Shown: in pieces, positions 52,481 to 60,191 of the stretch
How positions within the stretch are numbered: the first letter of the stretch is position 1
How the letters are laid out: the number at the start of each line of letters is the position of its first letter
Assembly (NCBI RefSeq): GCF_017526105.1
Contig: NZ_CP071839.1
Location: 1,364,001 to 1,428,000 of the forward strand
Direction of reading: 5' to 3'
Length of the DNA: 64,000 nt
Origin: Streptomyces cyanogenus
Lineage (GTDB): Bacteria > Actinomycetota > Actinomycetes > Streptomycetales > Streptomycetaceae
The notes under the pieces: generated by a model
Told to the model about the DNA's origin: nothing
Database searches by the model: none
What the model saw: the letters and a program-made list of their open reading frames with translations, nothing else
Made by a program: the position numbers and the translations under genes

Positions 52481-52822
52481 ATGGCAGAGAAGATGACCGA
52501 TGAGGAATGGCGGGCGTTCGTCTCGGACGGCACCCGCACCGGCAAGCTGTCCACCGTCCGCGCCGACGGGAGCCCGCACGTGGCTCCGATCTGGTTCCTC
52601 CTGGACGGGGACGAGCTGGTGTTCAACACCGGCAAGGACACCGTGAAGGGGCGCAATCTGGCCCGTGACGGCCGGGTCGGCCTGTGCGTGGACGACGACC
52701 GTCCGCCGTTCCACTTCGTGGTGCTGAACGGACGGGCCCGGCTGTCGGAGGATCTGGCCGAGGTGCGTCACTGGGCCACCCGGATCGCCGCCCGGTACAT
52801 GGGCGAGGACCGGGCCGAGTAG
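52481..52822 (+). CDS. PPOX-class F420-dependent oxidoreductase, truncated by a nonsense codon
   Basis: Split-barrel flavin/F420-binding oxidoreductase. The visible product is 113 aa: EEWRAFVSDGTRTGKLSTVR, ADGSPHVAPIWFLLDGDELV, FNTGKDTVKGRNLARDGRVG, VDDDRPPFHFVVLNGRARLS and WATRIAARYMGEDRAE. A TAG then stops it, but the same frame continues with YGARNGVPGELLVRVRIDKV and VAVRDLAA to TGA at 52909, which is the normal family C-terminus. Family members read RYMG...EEYG at this point, so GAG probably mutated to TAG. The missing strand belongs to the barrel, so activity is likely reduced or lost. Confidence 0.8.
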   Translation: MAEKMTDEEWRAFVSDGTRTGKLSTVRADGSPHVAPIWFLLDGDELVFNTGKDTVKGRNLARDGRVGLCVDDDRPPFHFVVLNGRARLSEDLAEVRHWATRIAARYMGEDRAE

Positions 52823-52918
52823 TACGGCGCCCGCAACGGCGTGCCGGGTGAACTCCTCGTCCGCGTCAGGATCGACAAGGTGGTGGCGGTGCGGGACCTG
52901 GCGGCCTGAGCCCCGGGG

Positions 52919-53521
52919 TCATCCCACCGAGTCCAGAAGCCGGGCGGTGTGCATCCGCCCGGCGTACTCGACCAGCCGGATCAGCACTTCCTTGCCGGAG
53001 TCCCGGTCGCGTGCGTCGCACAGGACCACCGGTGTGCCGTGGTCCAGGTCGAGCGCCCGGGAGACGTCGTGGGCGTCGTAACCCCGGGCGCCGGCGAAGC
53101 AGTTGACGGCCACCACGAACGGGATGCGCCGGTGCTCGAAGTAGTCGACGGCGGGGAAGCAGTCCTCCAGCCGCCTGGTGTCCGCGAGGACCACGGCACC
53201 GAGGGCTCCCTGGGCCAGTTCGTCCCACAGGAACCAGAAGCGGTCCTGGCCGGGTGTACCGAAGAGGTAGAGCGACAGGCCGGAACGGATCGTGATCCGG
53301 CCGAAGTCCATGGCCACGGTGGTGCTGACCTTCTGGTCCACGCCGTCGGTGTCGTCCACCAGTTGTCCGGCCTGGCTCAGGAGTTCCTCGGTGCGCAGCG
53401 GCCGGATCTCGCTGACGGCCCCCACCAGGGTCGTCTTGCCGACGCCGAAGCCACCGGCGACCAGTATCTTCAGCGCCAGGGCGGACGTGTCGCCGGCGGT
53501 GTCGGAGTGCTCGGAGACCAT
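52919..53521 (-). CDS. cvnD: Conservon GTPase CvnD
   Basis: MglA-like small Ras-superfamily GTPase of 200 aa, the last member of the conservon. P-loop GGFGVGKTT at residues 23-31, switch region STTVAMDFGRITI, G3-like LFGTPGQDRFWFLWDEL, and VAVNCFAG in the N(T)KxD position, where the Lys-Asp pair is replaced as is usual for CvnD. It ends HTARLLDSVG. It works with a sensor kinase-like CvnA, roadblock CvnB and DUF742 CvnC at the membrane. The ATG at 53521 is used; GTG two codons upstream is possible. Unlike typical conservons, 230 bp separates it from cvnC. Confidence 0.92.
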   Translation of the reverse strand: MVSEHSDTAGDTSALALKILVAGGFGVGKTTLVGAVSEIRPLRTEELLSQAGQLVDDTDGVDQKVSTTVAMDFGRITIRSGLSLYLFGTPGQDRFWFLWDELAQGALGAVVLADTRRLEDCFPAVDYFEHRRIPFVVAVNCFAGARGYDAHDVSRALDLDHGTPVVLCDARDRDSGKEVLIRLVEYAGRMHTARLLDSVG

Positions 53522-53751
53522 GATCACTTCTCTCGGGAGGGCCGGCTGCGGCCGGCGTCCGCGTGCTCCGGTGGTGAAGGCAGCATGATGACAACGGGGG
53601 CAGGGGTCCGGGGGATTTCAGCGAAGTACGCCTGATGTGACCGGCTGGCGCCCGATCGGTGGCGCAACGTGCCCGCTTCGGACACATCGGAACGCGACCA
53701 GGCGTACGGATGCGGACGCGGCGAGGCGTACGGCGGGGTCCGAACGTGCAT
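53522..53751. other. Unusual 230-bp gap between cvnC and cvnD
   Basis: In most Streptomyces conservons these genes overlap or nearly so. Here the gap has no credible gene; the upstream-extended frame of cvnD through it is Arg/Pro/Ser-rich. It could hold a separate promoter or be an insertion remnant. A short GGCTGCGGCC palindrome lies near 53530. Confidence 0.5.
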
Positions 53752-54165
53752 CTACAGCGCTCGCAATCCCGCGATGACCTCGCGCAGAATCCGCTCGTCG
53801 GGCAGGTGCGCCGGGGGCACGGGACGGCTGATCGTCACGCAGCCCAGTTCCAGCAGGTCCCCCAGGAGCACCCTGACCACGCCGACCGGAAGGTCCGCGT
53901 CCGCGGCGAGTTCGGCGACGGACTGCGTCTCCGGGCGGCACAGGTCGATCAGGGTCCGGTGTTCGGGGCCGAGTGCGGTGTCGCCGTCGAGCGCCGGTGC
54001 GGTGGTGTCGAGGGTGACGAGCGCGATCAGATCGAAGCGCACACCCGTGGGTCCCGGCTGGGTGCGGCCGCCCGTCATGGCGTACGGGCGGACCAGCGGC
54101 CCGGCCTCGCCGTCGTACCACTGGCTGCCCGGCTCGCGGGCCCCGTCGGTCGGGTTCTCGGTCAT
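53752..54165 (-). CDS. cvnC: Conservon DUF742 protein CvnC
   Basis: DUF742 winged-helix-like protein of 137 aa. Typical sequence: WYDGEAGPLVRPYAMTGGRT, FDLIALVTLDTTAP, LIDLCRPETQSVAELAADAD, PVGVVRVLLGDLLELGCVTI and DERILREVIAGLRAL. It is the third conservon component, predicted to bind the CvnB/CvnD module; its exact role is unsettled. GGAGAGACC precedes the ATG and the cvnB stop lies 19 bp upstream. Confidence 0.9.
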   Translation of the reverse strand: MTENPTDGAREPGSQWYDGEAGPLVRPYAMTGGRTQPGPTGVRFDLIALVTLDTTAPALDGDTALGPEHRTLIDLCRPETQSVAELAADADLPVGVVRVLLGDLLELGCVTISRPVPPAHLPDERILREVIAGLRAL

Positions 54166-54184
54166 CGTGCGGTCTCTCCGCGGC

Positions 54185-54616
54185 TCATCCGGCGGCGGGC
54201 GGCTGCGCTGCGACGCGCGGCGGCGTGTAGAGGTGCTCACCCACGCGCTTGACCAGGCGGGCCATCTCGTAGGCGACCAGCCCGATGTCGGCCGTGACCG
54301 CGGTGAGCAGGGCGAGGCAGGAGCCGTCGCCTGCGGCGGCCACGAAGAGGAACGCATCGTCCATCTCGACCATGGTCTGGCGTACCCCGCCCGCGCCGAA
54401 GTGCCGTCCCGTGCCCTTGGCGAGGCTGTTGAAGCCGGATGCCACGGCGGCGAGGTGTTCGGCGTCCTCCCGTGCGAGATCGGTCGAGGCGCCGACCGCC
54501 AGGCCGTCGTTGGACAACACGACGGCGTGCCGTATATCGCGCACGCGCATGACCAGATCGTCGAGCAGCCAGTCCAGTTCGCCGGACCGCTGGCCGGTGT
54601 TCGGGTCCTGGATCAT
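54185..54616 (-). CDS. cvnB: Conservon roadblock/LC7 protein CvnB
   Basis: Roadblock/LC7 protein of 143 aa, predicted GTPase-activating or scaffolding partner of CvnD. It reads LDWLLDDLVMRVRDIRHAVV, LAREDAEHLAAVASGFNSLA, KGTGRHFGAGGVRQTMVEMD and ADIGLVAYEMARLVKRVGEH. The ATG overlaps the cvnA stop as ATGA, so synthesis is coupled to the kinase. Closely similar to the orphan copy at 51975-52388. Confidence 0.93.
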   Translation of the reverse strand: MIQDPNTGQRSGELDWLLDDLVMRVRDIRHAVVLSNDGLAVGASTDLAREDAEHLAAVASGFNSLAKGTGRHFGAGGVRQTMVEMDDAFLFVAAAGDGSCLALLTAVTADIGLVAYEMARLVKRVGEHLYTPPRVAAQPPAAG

Positions 54617-57216
54617 GCCGGGTCTCCTTCGCTGTGACTGCCCGTTTCGGGTTTGGGGACGGCGCCGCGGCCGGGTTGCCTGCCACCGCCGCGCGCCCAG
54701 CCGTCGCGGTATGCGGTCATACGGTCCCGTACGACGTCGGGGGTGCGCCGGTCGTCAGGGGCGGGCTGGACAGTCGGCTCTTCCGTGTGCCGGTGGCGCA
54801 GTTGGGGGACGAGGCTCGCCTGGCGCACACGGCGCGGGAGGCCGTCGGAGGGCTCGGAGTCGTCCGGGGGGCGGTGCAGCCGCAGGGCGGTGACGCCGGG
54901 AGGCGGGGGTTCGTCCGCGGTGCCGTAGGGGCCCGGGTCCTCCGGGCCGGTCAGGGGCCGGGTGCTGGGGGAGCCGGCCGGCGTGCCGATGTCGTGGGGG
55001 CCGGGTGGCTGGGCGGTGCTGTGTGCGCCGGGTGCGGTGGCCGCCAGGGCGGGCCGGTCCGGCCGTGCGGCGACGGCGGCTTCCTGGGGCGGGACCGCGC
55101 CGGGCACGTGCGCGTGGACGCGTTCCGGGTCGGCGCGGCCCTGCCGTTCCTCCCGGGAGGAACGCTCCGTCGCGCCGCCGTGCAGCAGGGCGGTCGGCAG
55201 CAGGACCACGGCGGTGGTGCCTCCGTACGGCGAGGTCTGCAGGTGCACCTTGATGTCGTGCCGGGAGGCGAGCCTGCTGACCACGAAGAGTCCCAGACGG
55301 TCGCTGTCGAAGAGGTCGAGCGCCTCGGACTGCTCGATGCGCCGGTTGGCCTCGGTGAGGGTCTCGGCGCCCATGCCGAGTCCCCGGTCCTCGACCTCCA
55401 GGACGTAGCCGTTGCCGACCGGTTCGCCGGTGACGCGCACGCGCGTGTGGGGCGGTGAGAACTGGGCGGCGTTCTCGACCAGTTCGGCGAGCAGGTGGGT
55501 GAGGTCGGCGACCGCCGCGCCGACGACGTGGGCCTCCGGGAACTGGCGCACCTCCACGCGCGCGTAGTCCTCGACTTCCGAGACGGCGGCGCGTACGACG
55601 TTGGTCAGGGACACCGGCATGCGCCAGGCCCGGCCGGGCGCGGCACCGGAGAGGATGATCAGGCTCTCGGCGTGGCGTCGCATCCGGGTGGTGAGGTGGT
55701 CCAGGCGGAACAGGTCACTCAGCTCGTCGGGGTCGTCGGAGCGCCGCTCCATGCTGTCCAGGAGGCTGAGCTGGCGATGGACCAGGACCTGGCTGCGGCG
55801 GGCCAGGTTGACGAAGACTCCCGAGATGCCGCTGGCGAGTTCGGCGCGTTCCACGGCGGCGCGGAGCGCGGCGCGGTGCACGGTGGTCAGGGCTTCCGCG
55901 ACCTGCCCCGTCTCGTCCTCGGCGGGTGGCCCGGCGGGCGCCTCGGCCTGGATGTCGATCTCTTCGCCCGTGCGCAGTTTCCGCATCGCCTCGGGGAGTT
56001 TGCGGCGGGCGATCTCCAGTGCATCGTTGCGCAGGCTCACGAGTTCGACCACGAGTGCCCGGCCGATGCGGACGGAGATGACGAGGGAGGCGGCGACGGC
56101 GGCGAGCCCGAGGAGTACGGCGGCGCCCGCGGGGCTGAGCAGGCCGCGGGTGACCGGGTCGGCGCGGCCGGCGACGGCACGGCCCGTGGCTGTCGCGATG
56201 GCCCGCATGCCGTCCTGCACGCGCGCGTGGGCGGCGCTCCAGGCGCCCTGCGGTGCGGCGTCGGCCGGCTTGGCGCCCGGTCCGGCGGCGAGCAGCTTGT
56301 CCTCGGCGGCGCCCAGGGCGGTGTGGGCACGGCTGTGCGCCAGGTCCTGCCAGGCGGTGCGCTGGGCGGCGGGCAGATCGGCGACGGCGGTAGCGGTGAG
56401 GGCGCGGCGGGTGGCGACGGCGGCGCCGAACAGCCGTAGCCGCTTTCCCTGCAGGGAGCCGGTGGTCCGTGCGCTGTCCAGCAGGGCGTCTTCCTGGGCC
56501 AGTGCCTCGGCGGCCCGGGAGAATTCGAGCAGCACGCGTGCGTCGGAGGCGAGGTCGGCCTGCTGGACGCCGGTGAGGGCGCCGTCCACGGCGAAGGCCG
56601 CGCCGATGGCCTTCGTGTACCGCGTGTACGTCTCGTCCCAGCCTGCCGTGTGGTCCCGTACGGCCGTCCGCAGCGTGCGCAGGTGCTCCGCGCCGGTGAC
56701 GAAGGCTGCGAGGCGCCCGGAGACCCCGGCGGGCAGTTCCTGGCTGTCGGCGACGGTGCTGTGTCCGCCGAGCCGGAGCCTGGCCACGGCCCGGTCGGTG
56801 CGGGCCGCGAGGTCTTCGAGGTCGCCGCTGTTCCCGGCGCGCGGGTCCGTGGCGTAGTGCACGGCCGCGGTGCGTTCGGCCTGCAGCGCGGTGACGGCGT
56901 CGGCCACCGGGGTGCGCAGTTCGGCGTCGACCCGCTGGGACTGGCGCAGCCGGGCGACGTCCTGGGCGGTGCTGACGGTGGCGTAGGCCCAGAGGGCGAG
57001 GAGGGAGACGACGGGCACCATGAGGAGGCTGACGACCTTGGCGCGCACGGTCCGGGGGCGCAGGCGCAGGTGGCCCCCACGCGCGCGTGCCGTGCCGGAC
57101 GGTGTGCCGAGCGGGCGGTCGGCGCCCTCGTCGGCGGGCGGTCCGGCGTGTGCACGTCGTCCGCGCGGGCGGTGTGCCGGGGCGGCGGCGTTCTCGGTGG
57201 TACGGGGTGGGCGCAT
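54613..57216 (-). CDS. cvnA: Conservon sensor histidine-kinase-like protein CvnA
   Basis: Membrane sensor of 867 aa. A basic N-terminus precedes helix one (VVSLLMVPVVSLLALWAYA). A large extracytoplasmic helical domain of the nitrate- and sulfonate-sensing (NIT) type follows, with ELRTPVADAVTALQAERTAA and GVQQADLASDARVLLEFSRA. Helix two is AAVLLGLAAVAASLVISVRI, then HAMP, a dimerisation-like segment (NLARRSQVLVHRQLSLLDSM), and the HATPase_c domain with N-box LLAELVENAAQFSPPHTRVR and G-box DRGLGMG. The last 200 residues are a low-complexity Pro/Arg tail. The phospho-acceptor His is uncertain, as in other CvnA proteins. GAGGAGG precedes the ATG; cvnB overlaps its stop. Confidence 0.93.
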   Translation of the reverse strand: MRPPRTTENAAAPAHRPRGRRAHAGPPADEGADRPLGTPSGTARARGGHLRLRPRTVRAKVVSLLMVPVVSLLALWAYATVSTAQDVARLRQSQRVDAELRTPVADAVTALQAERTAAVHYATDPRAGNSGDLEDLAARTDRAVARLRLGGHSTVADSQELPAGVSGRLAAFVTGAEHLRTLRTAVRDHTAGWDETYTRYTKAIGAAFAVDGALTGVQQADLASDARVLLEFSRAAEALAQEDALLDSARTTGSLQGKRLRLFGAAVATRRALTATAVADLPAAQRTAWQDLAHSRAHTALGAAEDKLLAAGPGAKPADAAPQGAWSAAHARVQDGMRAIATATGRAVAGRADPVTRGLLSPAGAAVLLGLAAVAASLVISVRIGRALVVELVSLRNDALEIARRKLPEAMRKLRTGEEIDIQAEAPAGPPAEDETGQVAEALTTVHRAALRAAVERAELASGISGVFVNLARRSQVLVHRQLSLLDSMERRSDDPDELSDLFRLDHLTTRMRRHAESLIILSGAAPGRAWRMPVSLTNVVRAAVSEVEDYARVEVRQFPEAHVVGAAVADLTHLLAELVENAAQFSPPHTRVRVTGEPVGNGYVLEVEDRGLGMGAETLTEANRRIEQSEALDLFDSDRLGLFVVSRLASRHDIKVHLQTSPYGGTTAVVLLPTALLHGGATERSSREERQGRADPERVHAHVPGAVPPQEAAVAARPDRPALAATAPGAHSTAQPPGPHDIGTPAGSPSTRPLTGPEDPGPYGTADEPPPPGVTALRLHRPPDDSEPSDGLPRRVRQASLVPQLRHRHTEEPTVQPAPDDRRTPDVVRDRMTAYRDGWARGGGRQPGRGAVPKPETGSHSEGDPA

Positions 57217-57257
57217 GGCCTCCTCGCTCGGGTCGGTGCGCTCGGGCCGGGGTCCCG

Positions 57258-58031
57258 CTAGCGGGCGACGCTCTCGACGGTCTGCTGGGCGGAGGCGGAC
57301 GCCTCGCGCTCGTCCGCGGTGGGTGAGAGGGCGACGAAGGCCGAGGTGATGAACAGGTAGGACCCGAGGCCGACGGCGAGGGGGAAGATGAACTGCATCG
57401 CCGTGGCCCCGGGCAGGGCGTCGCCGGACGGGTCCACACGCACGCTCACCGCGAACATCCCGGTGTAGTGCATGCTGCTGACGGCCGCTCCCATGACGAG
57501 GGAGGCGACGGTGACCGCGAGGGGTGACTTGATGTTCAGTCCCGCCCACAGGGCCGCGGTCGCCGCGACCACGGCGATCAGGACCGACAGTCCGACGAGG
57601 ACCGGGTCGTACCTGACGTCGCCGTGCAGCCGGACCGCCGCCATGCCCAGGTAGTGCATGCTGGCCACGCCCAGTCCGGTGGTGAGCCCGCCGAGGAGGA
57701 GGGCGCGGGTGCGGTCGCGGCTGTAGCCGACGGCGAAGACGCCGGCGCAGACGACGACCATGGCGACCAGCAGGCTGAGGATGGTCAGCGGCACGTCGTA
57801 GCGGATGTCGCTGCCGCTCACCCGGAAGCCGAGCATGGCCACGAAGTGCATGGTCCAGATGCCCGTCCCGATGGCGGAGGCCGCGGTGACGAGCCAGTTG
57901 CGGCGCGAGCGGCCGGTGGTGGCGAGCGCACGGACGGTGCAGCGCAGTCCGAGTGCGGCGCCTATACAGGCCATCACGTACGACAGCACGGGTGTCAGCC
58001 AGCCGAAGGCGGCGTGGTCCAGGTGTCCCAT
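57258..58031 (-). CDS. MHYT-domain membrane sensor at the head of the conservon
   Basis: Seven-helix membrane protein of 257 aa made almost entirely of an MHYT domain. The three diagnostic repeats are present: M-H-F-V-A-M at 61-66, M-H-Y-L-G-M at 125-130 and M-H-Y-T-G-M at 187-192. MHYT domains are thought to sense O2, NO or CO through bound copper. In other bacteria they are fused to GGDEF/EAL outputs; here there is no output domain. It ends in a short cytoplasmic Ala/Ser/Glu tail (TADEREASASAQQTVESVAR). The gene sits 41 bp upstream of cvnA on the same strand, so it may feed a gas or redox signal into the conservon. Confidence 0.9.
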   Translation of the reverse strand: MGHLDHAAFGWLTPVLSYVMACIGAALGLRCTVRALATTGRSRRNWLVTAASAIGTGIWTMHFVAMLGFRVSGSDIRYDVPLTILSLLVAMVVVCAGVFAVGYSRDRTRALLLGGLTTGLGVASMHYLGMAAVRLHGDVRYDPVLVGLSVLIAVVAATAALWAGLNIKSPLAVTVASLVMGAAVSSMHYTGMFAVSVRVDPSGDALPGATAMQFIFPLAVGLGSYLFITSAFVALSPTADEREASASAQQTVESVAR

Positions 58032-58174
58032 GGCCCCGGGACGCTAGCGGGAGCAGGGGCGCACAAAGGGGGCGCATTTCGAAAAGTGCCGGAATGTGGC
58101 GCACAGTTGCGATGGAACGATCGCGTCCCGCTCGAACATGCGCACAGAGACGTCCCTCCTGATGGTGAGGGATC

Positions 58175-58783
58175 ATGCGGAACATGAGCGACGACCACAC
58201 ACGTGTCCAGGAGTTCTTCACCGCCCGCGCCGCCGACTGGGACAGCCGGTTCCCCGACGACGGCCCGGCCTACGCGGCCGCCGTGGCCGACCTGTGCCTG
58301 CGGGAGGGGGATCGCGTGCTGGACGCCGGCTGCGGTACGGGACGCGCCCTGCCGGCCCTGCGGGCCGCGGTGGGCCGCTCGGGAGTGGTGCTGGGCGTCG
58401 ATCTGACCCCGGCGATGCTCCGGGCCGCCGCAGAGGCGGGCAGGGACCGCGCGGGGCGGCTGATGCTCGCCGACGTCGCCGCGCTGCCGTTGCGCTCGGG
58501 TTGCCTGGACGCCGTGTTCGCGGCGGGCCTGATCGCCCACCTGCCGCATCCGGTGGACAATCTGCGGGAACTGGCCCGCGGGGTACGGCCGGGGGGCAAG
58601 CTCGCACTCTTCCACCCCGTCGGCCGCGCGGCTCTGGCGGCACGCCAGGGCCGCCGGATCACTCCCGACGATCTGCGAGCCGAGGCCAACCTCCGGCCGC
58701 TCCTCGCCCGTTCCGGCTGGCGCATGACGTCGTACGTCGACGAGGACGCCCGTTTCCTGGCGCTCGCGGTGCGCGAGGGCTGA
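58175..58783 (+). CDS. Class I SAM-dependent methyltransferase
   Basis: Small cytosolic methyltransferase of 202 aa, Methyltransf_11-like. Motif I VLDAGCGTGRALPAL around 48-62, motif II/acidic loop GVDLTPAMLRAAAEAG, motif post-I LMLADVAALPLRSGCLDAVF, and motif III ELARGVRPGGKLALFHPVG. Near the N-terminus, FFTARAADWDSRFPDDGP is typical of small SAM methyltransferases. The start could be 58175 or 58184; neither is ideally spaced from GAGGG. Substrate unknown. It is divergent from the MHYT gene. Confidence 0.87.
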   Translation: MRNMSDDHTRVQEFFTARAADWDSRFPDDGPAYAAAVADLCLREGDRVLDAGCGTGRALPALRAAVGRSGVVLGVDLTPAMLRAAAEAGRDRAGRLMLADVAALPLRSGCLDAVFAAGLIAHLPHPVDNLRELARGVRPGGKLALFHPVGRAALAARQGRRITPDDLRAEANLRPLLARSGWRMTSYVDEDARFLALAVREG

Positions 58784-58797
58784 CGGCGCCAGGCGGG

Positions 58798-59553
58798 TCA
58801 GTCCGTACCGGCGACGGCCGCCGCGAAGGCGTCGGGGTTGTCGAACATGACATTGTGCCCGGCGCCGGGCACCGTCACCACGCGCACCCCGGCGGCTTCC
58901 AGGCGTTCCCGGCCCGCGAGTTCGCCGCTGTGCTCGCCCTGGAGGAAGACGCGGTCGACGGTCAGCCCCTCCAGGAGCGTGCGCATCACGGGGTCCGAGC
59001 CCTTGCGCAGTCCGACGGCACTGCGGTGCAGGGCACGCGGGTCGGCCAGCCGCATGGTCGCCGCCCACAGCGGGCCGACCGCCGCGAGCACGCGCGCGTG
59101 CTCCCGTTCGACGAACTCGTCCTCCTCGTGGGCGGCGATACCGCTGCTGGCGGCGGTCGACGGCGGAAACGCGTCCAGGTTGGCCTCCGTCAGCACCAGC
59201 CGGGAGACGAGTCCGGGCCGCCGGTGGGCGAGGACGATGGCGACGGCGCCGCCCATGCTGTGCGCGATCAGTTCCGCGCCGGTGACTCCGGCCGCGTCCA
59301 GGGCGACCGCGACCGCGTCGGCGTGCTCCTCCAGCGTGTACCCGAAGTCCGCGGGCCGGTCGCTCGTGCCGTGCCCGGGCAGGTCCTCGAACAGGCTGCG
59401 CCGGCCCGCGAGTCCGGGGCGGGCAGCGATGTGCGCGTGGTACACGGCGGACATCGATCCCAGTCCGTGCAGGTACACCCGGGCGGGGTCGGCCCCGGGC
59501 ACCTCGGTCCACCGGATGTGACTTCCCCTGCTGTCGAACGTGGCCTGCTGCAC
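58798..59553 (-). CDS. Alpha/beta hydrolase
   Basis: Alpha/beta-hydrolase-fold esterase-like enzyme of 251 aa. Oxyanion region VYLHGLGSMSAVY, then FEDLPGHGTSDRPADFGYTL, nucleophile elbow AHSMGGAVAIVLAHRRPGLV, and the terminal acid/His region VFLQGEHSG with GAGHNVMFDNPDAFAAAVA. All three catalytic positions appear to be filled. The GTG start (VQQATFDSRGSHIRWTEVPG) is supported by GGGGAGGGG; a longer frame upstream would cross the promoter. It is divergent from a PadR regulator. Substrate unknown. Confidence 0.87.
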   Translation of the reverse strand: MQQATFDSRGSHIRWTEVPGADPARVYLHGLGSMSAVYHAHIAARPGLAGRRSLFEDLPGHGTSDRPADFGYTLEEHADAVAVALDAAGVTGAELIAHSMGGAVAIVLAHRRPGLVSRLVLTEANLDAFPPSTAASSGIAAHEEDEFVEREHARVLAAVGPLWAATMRLADPRALHRSAVGLRKGSDPVMRTLLEGLTVDRVFLQGEHSGELAGRERLEAAGVRVVTVPGAGHNVMFDNPDAFAAAVAGTD

Positions 59554-59585
59554 CGTGCCCCTCCCCGAGTTCCGCGACACCCACG

Positions 59586-59637
59586 ATACCTCGGTGCCGA
59601 TGTATACTGTCAAGGTGGTATTGGCTGGACGATGTAT
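59586..59637. promoter_or_regulatory. Candidate PadR operator
   Basis: CGATGTAT occurs twice (59598 and 59630, 32 bp or three helical turns apart), and ATACC/GGTAT form an inverted pair (59586 and 59617) around GTATAC. This AT-rich patch lies between the divergent hydrolase and PadR starts. Confidence 0.5.
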
Positions 59638-59657
59638 CCCTGCGGAAGAATGCGGTC

Positions 59658-60191
59658 ATGCTCGAACTCGCCATCCTCGGTTTCCTGTACGACGCCCCGC
59701 TGCACGGTTACGTCCTGCGCCGCCACATCGCGGCGCTCACCGGCCACGTGCGGCCCGTCGCCGAGAGCACCCTGTACCCGGCGATCAAGCGCCTGGAGAA
59801 GGCCGGTCTGCTCGTGCGGGCGACCGAGCCCGGTGCCGTGGCCGCGCCACGCCATGTGCTGCGGCTGACCGAGGAGGGCGGGCGCGAGCTGAGGCGCCGG
59901 CTCGCCGAATCCGCCCAGCGTGAGATCACCGACGAGAACCACTGGTTCACGCTGCTCGCGTTTCTGCGGCACCTGGAGGACCCCGCCGCGCAGGCGGCCG
60001 TACTGCGGCGCCGGCTGGCCTTCCTGGAAGAGCCGGCCAGCTTCTTCTACGACGGCGAGCGGCCGCTGCGCGCCGAGGAACTGGACGACCCGTTCCGGCG
60101 GGGTGTCCTCACCATCGCGCGTGCCACGAGCCGGGCCGAACTGGCCTGGCTCCGCGACACCCTGGCGTCACTCGACGGGGTCGGCCGCTGA
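59658..60191 (+). CDS. PadR-family transcriptional regulator
   Basis: Winged-helix regulator of 177 aa. The N-terminal domain is textbook PadR: LELAILGFLYDAPLHGYVLR, STLYPAIKRLEKAGLLVRAT, and the wing RHVLRLTEEGGRELRRRLAE. A C-terminal helical Vir-type domain follows (NHWFTLLAFLRHLEDPAAQA, RRRLAFLEEPASFFYDG). GGAAGA precedes the ATG. It is divergent from the alpha/beta hydrolase, which it probably represses. Its 3' end overlaps the convergent MpaB-like gene by 24 bp. Confidence 0.9.
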   Translation: MLELAILGFLYDAPLHGYVLRRHIAALTGHVRPVAESTLYPAIKRLEKAGLLVRATEPGAVAAPRHVLRLTEEGGRELRRRLAESAQREITDENHWFTLLAFLRHLEDPAAQAAVLRRRLAFLEEPASFFYDGERPLRAEELDDPFRRGVLTIARATSRAELAWLRDTLASLDGVGR

